Shown here: positions 1 to 7,048 of the stretch, piece after piece | Layout: every line of letters starts with the position of its first letter | Numbering within the stretch: position 1 is the first letter of the stretch | Source: Actinomycetota bacterium | Lineage (GTDB): Bacteria; Actinomycetota; Humimicrobiia; Humimicrobiales; Humimicrobiaceae | Direction: 5' to 3' | NCBI GenBank assembly: GCA_016932375.1 | Contig: JAFGDA010000193.1 | Coordinates: 1-10,480, forward strand | DNA length: 10,480 nt | The notes under the pieces: model-generated | What the model saw: only the letters and a program-made list of their open reading frames with translations | The model's database searches: none | Told to the model about the DNA's origin: nothing | Position numbers and translations under genes: made by a program

Positions 1-117
1 TATATTATGTTTAAAAAAATACATGACAATTTAATCGGGATATCAGATTACTGGGAATTATATTTATGAAATATGTGAATCTGGCTGGTATATTTTAAGA
101 AAACTGAGGGGATTTAT

Positions 118-1230
118 ATGTTTGATGATATAGTATATGAAAGTTTTGACCGCATGGAATATTTCATGAGGCTTGCTTTTATTAAAATGAATGTCCCGGA
201 AGAAGATGCGGGTATATGCGCTGCCGTCCTCATTGAAAGTGATAAGAGGGGTATAGACAGCCACGGAGTGGGGCGTCTCAAACCCATATATATCGACAGG
301 ATAAAAGACGGAATACAGGAACCTGTAACGAGATTTGAAATAGTCCGTGAAGGTCCTGCTACGGCTGTTGTAGACGGACATGACGGAATGGGACATGTCA
401 TAGGCGTAAAAAGCATGGAACTGGCAATATCCAAGGCAAGGAAGTATGGCCTTGGTATGGTGGCTGTTAAAAATTCGACCCATTATGGAATAGCTGGATA
501 CTATGCGCTCATGGCATCAAAAGAAGATATGATATGTTTTACAGGTTCCAATGCCCGGCCTTCTATTGCTCCTACATTTGGTGTTGAGAACATGCTCGGT
601 ACCAATCCCCTGACCATTGGTTTTCCAACAGATGAAGAATTCCCTTTCATTATAGACTGTGCCACTTCCATAACTCAAAGGGGCAAGATAGAGCATTATG
701 ACCGTATAGGCAGGAAAATGCCGCCTGGCTGGGTTATCGACCAGGACGGCAATCCCGTAAGCGATACGGGAGCTGCACTAAGGGGTCTTGAGGACGGTAC
801 CATGGCGCTGGCTCCCCTGGGAGGGATAGGCGAAGAACTTGCAGGTTATAAAGGTTATGGTTATGCAACAGTAGTAGAAGTCCTCTCGGCAGCACTTCAG
901 GCGGGCAGTTACCTTAAAGCCCTAACAGGCATTGACCCTGATGGAAATAAATGCCCGTACAGGCTTGGACACTGGTTTATAGCAATAGATATAAGCTCAT
1001 TCATCGAACCTTCTGAGTTCAAGAAAACAGCCGGTGATATCCTGCGGAAATTGCGTGCTTCGAAGAAGGCCAGGGGGCATGATAGGATATATACTGCCGG
1101 AGAAAAGGAATACATGATATGGCTTGAGAGGAAAGATAGAGGTGTTCCTATGAATAAGTCTGTCCGGGAAGCGATGGAAAAAACAAGAGATGAACTCAAA
1201 ATAGATTTTAAATTTATCTGGGAGGACTGA
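118..1230 (+). CDS. Ldh2/malate-lactate-type NAD(P)-dependent oxidoreductase
   Basis: Cytoplasmic dehydrogenase of the Ldh2/MDH2 family (YlbC, YiaK, AllD, ComC relatives), which interconverts 2-hydroxy and 2-oxo acids with NAD(P)H and is unrelated to classical Rossmann-fold lactate dehydrogenase. The 370 residues are close to the usual 330-370. Family marks seen: RGIDSHG at residues 44-50 followed by R53 (the His in this motif is the proposed catalytic residue in YiaK), NSTHYG at 119-124, GTNPL at 161-165, DCATS at 180-184, GK at 189-190, and GYKGYGYA at 243-250. The ATG is preceded by GAGGGG at good spacing, which supports this start. glpK follows after 36 bases, so the two are probably co-transcribed. 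Members act on malate, lactate, sulfolactate, ureidoglycolate or diketogulonate; which one applies here is not visible. Family assignment is firm, substrate unknown. Confidence 0.9.
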   Translation: MFDDIVYESFDRMEYFMRLAFIKMNVPEEDAGICAAVLIESDKRGIDSHGVGRLKPIYIDRIKDGIQEPVTRFEIVREGPATAVVDGHDGMGHVIGVKSMELAISKARKYGLGMVAVKNSTHYGIAGYYALMASKEDMICFTGSNARPSIAPTFGVENMLGTNPLTIGFPTDEEFPFIIDCATSITQRGKIEHYDRIGRKMPPGWVIDQDGNPVSDTGAALRGLEDGTMALAPLGGIGEELAGYKGYGYATVVEVLSAALQAGSYLKALTGIDPDGNKCPYRLGHWFIAIDISSFIEPSEFKKTAGDILRKLRASKKARGHDRIYTAGEKEYMIWLERKDRGVPMNKSVREAMEKTRDELKIDFKFIWED

Positions 1231-1266
1231 CCAGTTATTATTGATAAGAGTCCAGGGTAGATAGGG

Positions 1267-2778
1267 GTGGTTTCAATAAAAAAGCCGTTTATTGTTGCAA
1301 TTGACCAGGGAACGACATCATGCCGTACCCTTATATATAATGCAGGTACCGCAAAGATAGAAGCAATACACCAGAAAGAACTGAAACAGATATATCCGAG
1401 GCCGGGATGGGTGGAACATGATGCGAACCAGGTATGGGAATTCCAGCTGGAAACATTAAAAAATGCGATAGAAAAAGCGGGGATCAGTCCAGGGGAAATA
1501 GCGGGAATAGGAATCACAAACCAGCGGGAAACCATAATACTCTGGGACAGGGATACCGGAAAACCTGTGGCCAATGCAATAGTCTGGCAGTGCCGGAGAA
1601 CTGCAGGATTATGTGAACAGCTTAAGAAAGAGGGAGCAGTTGACTTTATCAAAACAAAAACAGGCCTGGTAGTAGATGCATATTTTAGTGCCCCAAAGAT
1701 AAAATGGATGCTGGATAATATCCCGGGCGTAAGGCAAAAAGCTGAAAAAGGGGAACTTCTTGCAGGTACCATGGATACCTGGCTTATATGGAACCTTACC
1801 AGTGGCAGATCCCATATTACGGATTACACTAATGCCTCGCGTACAATGCTTTTTAATATACATGAACTTCAGTGGGACAGGGAACTCCTAAAACTCTTTG
1901 GCATACCGGATAATATATTGCCTGAAGTTGTACCGTCTTCAGGAGAGTTGGGCTATACGGATTCGTCCATAACCGGCCTGGAGCTGCCCATTTATGGGTT
2001 AGCTGGTGACCAGCACGCTGCGCTCTTCGGACAGGCCTGTTTTACTGCCGGCAGTGCTAAAAATACTTATGGAACAGGGTGTTTTATATTGATGAATACA
2101 GGGTTTAAGCCTGTTGAGTCCAAAAATAACCTTATTACTACCATAGCATGGAAAATGACCGGGAAGAAAGCTGTTTATGCCCTCGAAGGAAGCGTATTCA
2201 ATGCAGGTTCAACCCTGCAGTGGATCCGGGATGAAATGAAAATGGTAAGCCATGTGCATGACATAGATATTGCAGCAGAAAAGATTACTGATGCTGGAGG
2301 GGTATATATAGTCCCCGCTTTTACAGGATTAGGTGCGCCGTACTGGGATATGCATGCCCGGGGAATTATAGCAGGGTTAACGCGTGGAACCAACCGCTCA
2401 CACATCCTGCGTGCAGCACTTGAAAGCATTGCTTACCAGTCCAGGGATATTTTTGAGGCAATTAAACTGGATAGCGGCATTGAATTAAAAGAGCTTAAGG
2501 CGGATGGAGGAGCGAGTGTATCCAATGCACTTATGTCTTTCCAGGCCGATATACTGGGCTGCAGGGTAATACGTTCAGGTGTAGCTGAAAGCACTGCCAT
2601 GGGCATAGTATATATGGCCGGGCTGGCAGCCGGGACCTGGCAGGATATAAGTGAAGTAAAAGCTAAATGGAAACCTGACAGGGAATTTATTCCTTCCATG
2701 ACTGAAAAGAGACGCAAAGCACTTTACAGCGGATGGAGGAAAGCTATCGAGCGTTCGAAGGACTGGGCAATAGAATAG
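1267..2778 (+). CDS. glpK: glycerol kinase
   Basis: ATP-dependent glycerol kinase of the FGGY family, making sn-glycerol 3-phosphate in the cytosol. The 503 residues match the usual ~500. Seen: N-terminal phosphate-binding DQGTTSCR at 13-20, WVEHD at 48-52, the glycerol-contact pair R87-E88 in TNQRET, Y139 in YFSAPK, catalytic-base motif AGDQ at 246-249 with D248, KNTYGTGCF at 265-273, and the C-terminal ATP site DGGAS at 413-417. The start is GTG at 1267: an in-frame TAG at 1258-1260 rules out extension, and AGGG at 1254-1257 lies about ten bases upstream. An AGGGGTGG overlapping the GTG could alternatively serve the in-frame ATA at 1276, but ATA starts are rare. Versus E. coli GlpK, the GGTR loop that binds the inhibitor fructose 1,6-bisphosphate is absent (about residues 232-240), and I see no His at the region phosphorylated by HPr in Gram-positive enzymes. 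The AYLAGLA segment near the C-terminus is VYMAGLA here. Confidence 0.95.
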   Translation: MVSIKKPFIVAIDQGTTSCRTLIYNAGTAKIEAIHQKELKQIYPRPGWVEHDANQVWEFQLETLKNAIEKAGISPGEIAGIGITNQRETIILWDRDTGKPVANAIVWQCRRTAGLCEQLKKEGAVDFIKTKTGLVVDAYFSAPKIKWMLDNIPGVRQKAEKGELLAGTMDTWLIWNLTSGRSHITDYTNASRTMLFNIHELQWDRELLKLFGIPDNILPEVVPSSGELGYTDSSITGLELPIYGLAGDQHAALFGQACFTAGSAKNTYGTGCFILMNTGFKPVESKNNLITTIAWKMTGKKAVYALEGSVFNAGSTLQWIRDEMKMVSHVHDIDIAAEKITDAGGVYIVPAFTGLGAPYWDMHARGIIAGLTRGTNRSHILRAALESIAYQSRDIFEAIKLDSGIELKELKADGGASVSNALMSFQADILGCRVIRSGVAESTAMGIVYMAGLAAGTWQDISEVKAKWKPDREFIPSMTEKRRKALYSGWRKAIERSKDWAIE

Positions 2779-3119
2779 GAAACCATAAAGGAATTCCGTT
2801 TTATTTATTTACTGCACTAAGAATCATTGCGGCTTTTTTTATTCCTTGCCCTGAAACTTAAATAGATCAGGAAAATTATTGTAAATACGCTGACTATGGC
2901 AGAAGGGAAAGATGCCCTGTTGAAAGGCCCAGGATAAAAGCGAGGATTAAAATGAAATTCCTGTTTTTCAGTATTTTTAAAATAAACATAAAAATTACTT
3001 TTATTTAATTTTATGAAAAACCTGTTTTTCCAGCTTTCTTCAATCACCAAAAATATATACCGCCTTTTACTCCCGGCCAAAAACAGTTGCAAAAGAGGGT
3101 TTCAGGCAATGACAGAACA
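2779..3119. other. AT-rich spacer between convergent units, no supported gene
   Basis: These 341 bases separate the end of glpK from the end of the PotA-like gene, which point towards each other. A minus-strand reading frame of 91 codons (3092-2817) exists, and its end looks like a membrane helix followed by a basic tail. However, it can only begin at a TTG with no ribosome-binding site, a stop lies three codons upstream of that TTG, and much of it is very AT-rich low-complexity code, so I do not call it a gene. It could be the remnant of a lost gene. A T-run at 2834-2840 and a weak A/T hairpin (GAAAAAC/GTTTTTC, 3016-3030) are present, but neither forms a convincing GC-rich rho-independent terminator. 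Two near-identical 20-base motifs at 2952-2971 and 3013-3033 are treated under findings. Confidence 0.6.
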
Positions 3120-4199
3120 TCATCTAAATAAAACCATACCGTCTTTATAACTCCAGTAGAAAGTTATTTTACCAGACTTATTTATCCCGGGCGGGGTCCC
3201 GTCATTTTTTATTTCTATCCTTAAAATACCTAATTCCAGAGAATCTACCTCAAATCTTATGTCGGGCCCCTCAAAAACGGAAGCAATAACAGTGCCGGTA
3301 AAGATATTGGAATTTTCCGGGTTATTGCTGCCTATTTTTATCTTTTCGGGCCTTATAAAAAATACTGGTACGGATAAACTTTTTGAATGGGGGATCCTTG
3401 AGGCTGACCTGAATTCACCGCCCTTTTCAGCTCTAATACTGAGGAATTGTCCATTGTTATTTACTGATGAAAGGGGTATGAAATTACCGGCACCTATAAA
3501 ATCTGCCGTGAATATATTATCCGGGTAGTCATATATATAATCAGGGCTTCCTGTTTGTATGATTTTCCCCTCGTTCATTACTGCTATGGTATCTGACATG
3601 GTAAGGGCTTCGCCCTGGTCGTGAGTAACATAGAGGAAAGTGGTTCCAATCTTTCTCTGTATTTTTTTTAATTCATCCTGCATGGCTATCCGGAGTTTTT
3701 TATCAAGGGATGCGAGGGGCTCATCAAGAAGCAATATCTCCGGTTCGATTATGAGTGACCTGGCCAGGGCCACTCTCTGTCTCTGGCCCCCTGAAAGGGC
3801 GGATACCGGTCTTTTCCCAAATCCTGAAAGCCCCAGTGTATCTACTATTCTTTTAAATTTTTTATCTATTGCAGCAGGCCTGGTTTTTCTCTTCCTGAGT
3901 CCGTAGATTATATTTTCCCTGACATTCATATGGGGAAAAAGCGCCAGGTCCTGGAAAACCATACTGGTATTCCTGCGGTTGGGGGATATACCCTTCATGT
4001 CCTTTCCGTCTATTATTACTTTACCGCTGTCCTGTTCAATAAATCCCCCAAGAATCCTTAAAATGGTAGTCTTTCCGCAGCCGGATGGACCCAGGAGTGA
4101 ATAGAACTCGCCCTCTTTCACATTAAAGCTGATATTTTCAACGGCCTTTATATCTCCATAATTTTTGGAGACATTTATAACCTCTACTATATTACCCAT
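3120..4199 (-). CDS. potA: ABC transporter ATPase, polyamine type (PotA-like)
   Basis: Nucleotide-binding subunit that powers the importer formed with the two permeases and binding protein encoded just upstream; it acts on the inner face of the cytoplasmic membrane. All ATPase motifs are intact: Walker A GPSGCGKT at 37-44, Q-loop Q83 in VFQD, signature LSGGQ at 135-139, Walker B ILLLDE at 155-160, D-loop SLD at 164-166, and switch His H193 in THD. Residues from about 235 form a C-terminal TOBE-type domain, including FIRPEKIKI at 281-289 and GTVIASVFEGPD at 302-313, as in PotA/MalK/FbpC. The 359 residues are normal for the family. The gene lies 21 bases after the PotD-like gene and is last in the operon; no strong Shine-Dalgarno precedes its ATG, so it may depend on coupling. 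Family is certain; the polyamine label comes mainly from its partners. Confidence 0.92.
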   Translation of the reverse strand: MGNIVEVINVSKNYGDIKAVENISFNVKEGEFYSLLGPSGCGKTTILRILGGFIEQDSGKVIIDGKDMKGISPNRRNTSMVFQDLALFPHMNVRENIIYGLRKRKTRPAAIDKKFKRIVDTLGLSGFGKRPVSALSGGQRQRVALARSLIIEPEILLLDEPLASLDKKLRIAMQDELKKIQRKIGTTFLYVTHDQGEALTMSDTIAVMNEGKIIQTGSPDYIYDYPDNIFTADFIGAGNFIPLSSVNNNGQFLSIRAEKGGEFRSASRIPHSKSLSVPVFFIRPEKIKIGSNNPENSNIFTGTVIASVFEGPDIRFEVDSLELGILRIEIKNDGTPPGINKSGKITFYWSYKDGMVLFR

Positions 4200-4220
4200 A
4201 ACTGTAATGCTTTAGATAAA

Positions 4221-5324
4221 TTAATTTACAGTCGAAAGTTCTTCCCAGAAATTATTATAAGCTGCCACGACATCTTCCGGAAAATTGGCCTGCCATACAA
4301 GGTTTGCAATTTCATCATCTCCATATGTATAGAGATCTTTATCAATTCCTTCTGCCAGGTCTATGGAGCCTTTTACTGTAGTGGAATATCCGCCCTCTGA
4401 AACTACGATAGCGGCAACCTCCGGTTTCAGCATAAAATCAATAAACATATGTGCACCTCCTGGATTATCTGCTGTTCCAGGAATCATGAAAGTATCTGTC
4501 CACCCAAAGCCTCCGGTGGAAGGGAGGACATAAACAAATTTATCATCTGCAGAAGCAAGTTTCCTGGCTCCGCCATCCCAGATATGGCTTATCCATACTT
4601 CTTCATTTCCCAGCATATCAAGAAGCTCGGCACCTGTGCCGTAAAACTTACGGACATTACCTTTGAGTTCCAGTACTTTATCCCTGACCCTATCGAGTGT
4701 GCCTTCCGTATCATTTAGGAGGTTTTCCCTTGGTATCCCCATGAGATCCAGGCAAATCATAATGGATTCGGCCGAGTTTCTCGAAGATACCTTTCCTTTA
4801 AGCAGGGGATCAAAAAGTATCTCCCAGCCCATGCCATCCAGCGAGCCTTCATATTTATCAGTATTTACTACAATACCGCTGGTGCCAAAGACATAGGGAA
4901 TTACATATGTATCTCCCGAACCCATATTATTTCCATCCCACATGCTCCAGGCCTGGTTTTTAAATGAATCAATCACATTTTTATAATTTTCGATACTATC
5001 AAGGTCCAGGGCCATGGCCAGGTTTTCATCATAAAACCTGTTGACCTGGTTCTGGGTGGGCATTACTATATCGGCCTTACCGCCGCCTTTTAAAAGAGTA
5101 AAAATAGCGGCATTGTCGGATATCAGGTTTACATTAAGCTTCATGCCGGTCTCACTTTCGAACATATCAATTATCGGCTGGGGGAGATATCCCTCCCATA
5201 CATAAACTGTAAGTTCATCTCCGGCTTTTCCAGGGCTGCATCCGGCAAGGGAAACAAGGATAACAATTACCATGGCAGTTATTATAATTGCTGTCCTGGA
5301 TAAAGGCGGAATAATCCGGCTCAT
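4221..5324 (-). CDS. potD: polyamine-type ABC substrate-binding lipoprotein (PotD-like)
   Basis: Extracytoplasmic binding protein that captures the ligand and hands it to the PotB/PotC-like permeases. I place the start at 5324, giving 367 residues: the more upstream ATG at 5336 overlaps a GGAGG that sits five bases before the inner ATG and so is part of its ribosome-binding site. A signal peptide with basic start and hydrophobic core (about 11-25) ends in lipobox LAGC, with C29 as the lipidated residue. The mature part aligns by eye with E. coli PotD: WEGY at 43-46 (PotD W34, Y37), E186 (E171), W249 (W229), W275 and D277 (W255, D257), Y313 (Y293), Q345 (Q327). Differences are N92 in place of PotD Y85 and, by the same alignment, R183 in place of D168. 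Ligand is therefore probably a polyamine or related cationic compound but not certainly spermidine or putrescine. Confidence 0.88.
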   Translation of the reverse strand: MSRIIPPLSRTAIIITAMVIVILVSLAGCSPGKAGDELTVYVWEGYLPQPIIDMFESETGMKLNVNLISDNAAIFTLLKGGGKADIVMPTQNQVNRFYDENLAMALDLDSIENYKNVIDSFKNQAWSMWDGNNMGSGDTYVIPYVFGTSGIVVNTDKYEGSLDGMGWEILFDPLLKGKVSSRNSAESIMICLDLMGIPRENLLNDTEGTLDRVRDKVLELKGNVRKFYGTGAELLDMLGNEEVWISHIWDGGARKLASADDKFVYVLPSTGGFGWTDTFMIPGTADNPGGAHMFIDFMLKPEVAAIVVSEGGYSTTVKGSIDLAEGIDKDLYTYGDDEIANLVWQANFPEDVVAAYNNFWEELSTVN

Positions 5325-5329
5325 AAAAA

Positions 5330-5334
5330 CCTCC
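5330..5334 (-). promoter_or_regulatory. ribosome-binding site deciding the PotD-like start
   Basis: On the minus strand GGAGG is followed by five T residues and an ATG at 5324-5322. The alternative in-frame ATG at 5336 overlaps the first base of this GGAGG and has no Shine-Dalgarno of its own, so the inner ATG is the better start. The resulting signal peptide (MSRIIPP start) is also well formed. Confidence 0.75.
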
Positions 5335-5392
5335 ATTGTATTTTATGTTTCATAATATTTTATTAATAAATCAAAAAAAATTCATACATTTT

Positions 5393-6184
5393 TTAAACAG
5401 GAGATATTCTCCTGTTTAGCTTACCGGCTGAAACCAGGATAAGTATTACCGCAAAGGTAAATAATGCCACCAGTACGGAAATTACATTGACTTTTGGGGA
5501 TATCCCGAAACGCAGCTGTGAGAATATATATATTGGGAGAGTTGAGTTATTGCCGATAAGGAAATAGGTTACTATGAACTCATTCCAGCTGACCATAAAA
5601 GCAAAAAGCCATCCTGCTACAATAGCAGGCATAAGACTGGGGAATACAATATCTTTTATGGAAGAAGACCAGCTTGCCCCAAGGTCAATTGCTGCTTCCT
5701 GGAGGCTTAGTGAAAAACCCTCAATCCTGCTCATCATTATCAGGAATACATAACTCATGCTGATGGATACATGCGCTATTATAACTATGGGTATTCCCAG
5801 TGGAAAATTTATAGTCCTGAAAAAGACAAGGGCTGCTATACCTATGGTAAGGCTTGGCATAAGTACGGGGAGCATAAGGAATGTTATATACAGATGGGGC
5901 CGCCTGAATTTTCCCTTTATAAGGCCGATGGTAAGAAGGGAAGCCAGGATGGTGGATATCGTAGCAGAGGAAACAGCGATTATAATGCTATTCCCTATGG
6001 ATTCCCTGGCCAGGCTGTCCCGGAAAAACTCAATGAACCATCTCCAGGTAAAGCCCTGGAGGGGGAAAACGTAACCTTCACCACGGTTAAAAGCAAATAT
6101 AAATATTAGGATCAGTGGAGTGAATATATAAATAAAAAAAAGTACGGTATATATACCGAGTCCATATGAAATCCTGTTTTTCAT
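5393..6184 (-). CDS. potC: ABC permease, polyamine type (PotC-like)
   Basis: Inner-membrane permease of the polyamine/opine/phosphonate (BPD_transp_1) group, second half of a heterodimeric channel with the PotB-like protein. Its 263 residues carry about six predicted membrane helices (roughly 10-33, 63-90, 98-122, 132-152, 185-208, 233-254). The cytoplasmic coupling loop that docks on the ATPase is the EAA motif EAAIDLGAS at 163-171, with the conserved Gly at 169. The motif WNEF at 200-203 is also typical of PotC/YdcV relatives. The ATG overlaps the stop of the PotB-like gene by one base (TGATG) and is preceded by AGGGG at suitable spacing, so translation is both coupled and independently supported. 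A 68-base gap precedes the binding-protein gene. Family certain, substrate inferred. Confidence 0.92.
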   Translation of the reverse strand: MKNRISYGLGIYTVLFFIYIFTPLILIFIFAFNRGEGYVFPLQGFTWRWFIEFFRDSLARESIGNSIIIAVSSATISTILASLLTIGLIKGKFRRPHLYITFLMLPVLMPSLTIGIAALVFFRTINFPLGIPIVIIAHVSISMSYVFLIMMSRIEGFSLSLQEAAIDLGASWSSSIKDIVFPSLMPAIVAGWLFAFMVSWNEFIVTYFLIGNNSTLPIYIFSQLRFGISPKVNVISVLVALFTFAVILILVSAGKLNRRISPV

Positions 6185-7044
6185 CAGATACCCCTGTTCC
6201 TGTATATTGATTCAAGCCCGAATATTCTTGAATAGGATAACACGAGGATAATGGCAAGTGCTGCCAGGGACAATGTAAAAGCGGAGCCTGCATTCCAGTT
6301 TCCCACTATATTAAACTGGTTTTCTATCATATTCCCAATCAATACCGAATCTGTTCCACCAAGTATTGCCGGTATGGCAAAGGAACCGAGGGCCGGGATA
6401 AATACGAGTAGTGTTCCGGCGAATATGCCGGTGAGGCTCAAACGGAATGTTATATCGAAGAAAGCCCTGAACCTTGATGCCCCGAGATCCAGTGAAGCTT
6501 CTATAAGGGAATCATCGATCCTTGAAAGGGATGCATAAAGGGGAAGCACCATCATGGGGGTATAGGTATATACCAGGCCCAAAAGTACAGATGTCTGTGT
6601 ATACATTATTCTTAACGGCTCATCTATCAGGTGCAGTCCCATAAGCACCTGGTTCAATATCCCGTTGTCGGAAAGGATAAGCTTCCAGGCGAAAATCCTT
6701 ATAAGGTAATTAATCCAGAAAGGTATCATGAGCATTACTATCAATATACGGTCATGCCTGGTATTTTTGGCCAGGAAGTATGCTACCGGATATGAAAAGG
6801 TTATTGAAATAACAGTTGTAAAAAAACTTATCCTTAATGACCTTAAAAGAATTATAAGGTAATGCCTTTTCTGGAAGACCTGTACGAAATTGGCCATAGT
6901 AAATTTTACAGGTTCTCCGGAGATAAGGGACCGTTCAGTTATGGAATAAATTAGTATGACCGAAAGCGGGAGAAGGAAAAACACCAGGAACCACAGGAGG
7001 CCCGGAAAAGCAAGATTCCTGTTTTTTTTAAGTATTGTACTCAT
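6184..7044 (-). CDS. potB: ABC permease, polyamine type (PotB-like)
   Basis: Inner-membrane permease, partner of the PotC-like subunit. It has 286 residues with about six predicted helices (roughly 12-35, 68-92, 100-122, 150-172, 205-228, 254-276). The ATPase-docking loop reads EASLDLGAS at 182-190, a standard EAA motif variant with Gly at 188. The PotB-type segment PALGSFAIPAILGG at 217-230 corresponds to the common PALGEF-x-P-x-LLGG stretch, with Ser in place of the usual Glu. The gene begins four bases after the stop of the CDF gene and has only a poor, closely spaced AGGA before its ATG, suggesting that translation is coupled to the CDF gene. It ends in a TGATG overlap with the PotC-like gene. 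Confidence 0.92.
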   Translation of the reverse strand: MSTILKKNRNLAFPGLLWFLVFFLLPLSVILIYSITERSLISGEPVKFTMANFVQVFQKRHYLIILLRSLRISFFTTVISITFSYPVAYFLAKNTRHDRILIVMLMIPFWINYLIRIFAWKLILSDNGILNQVLMGLHLIDEPLRIMYTQTSVLLGLVYTYTPMMVLPLYASLSRIDDSLIEASLDLGASRFRAFFDITFRLSLTGIFAGTLLVFIPALGSFAIPAILGGTDSVLIGNMIENQFNIVGNWNAGSAFTLSLAALAIILVLSYSRIFGLESIYRNRGI

Positions 7045-7048
7045 ATTC

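Noticed and set aside
1..69. Open plus-strand frame running in from the left edge and ending at TGA 67-69, possibly the tail of an upstream gene
   Set aside because: Only 22 codons are visible, without recognisable motif, so it cannot be distinguished from chance.
66..98. Ten-codon frame (MKYVNLAGIF) ahead of the Ldh2-type gene as a leader peptide
   Set aside because: No regulatory codon run, no attenuator-like hairpins after it, and such short frames occur by chance.
909..1772. Long minus-strand open frame opposite the dehydrogenase and glpK genes
   Set aside because: Overlaps two well-supported genes with conserved motifs; the antisense protein shows no family features and is a shadow of their codon use.
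3016..3030. GAAAAAC/GTTTTTC inverted repeat as a terminator between convergent genes
   Set aside because: Stem is almost all A/T with a minimal loop and no following T-run; not a credible rho-independent terminator.
2817..3092. Minus-strand 91-codon frame with a hydrophobic segment and basic tail near its end
   Set aside because: Only a TTG start without a ribosome-binding site, a stop codon just upstream, and low-complexity AT-rich code; no family recognised. Kept only as a note on the spacer.
6145..6158. Perfect palindrome CGGTATATATACCG
   Set aside because: Lies inside the PotC-like coding sequence and encodes part of the first membrane helix (GIYTV); no promoter context, so probably incidental.
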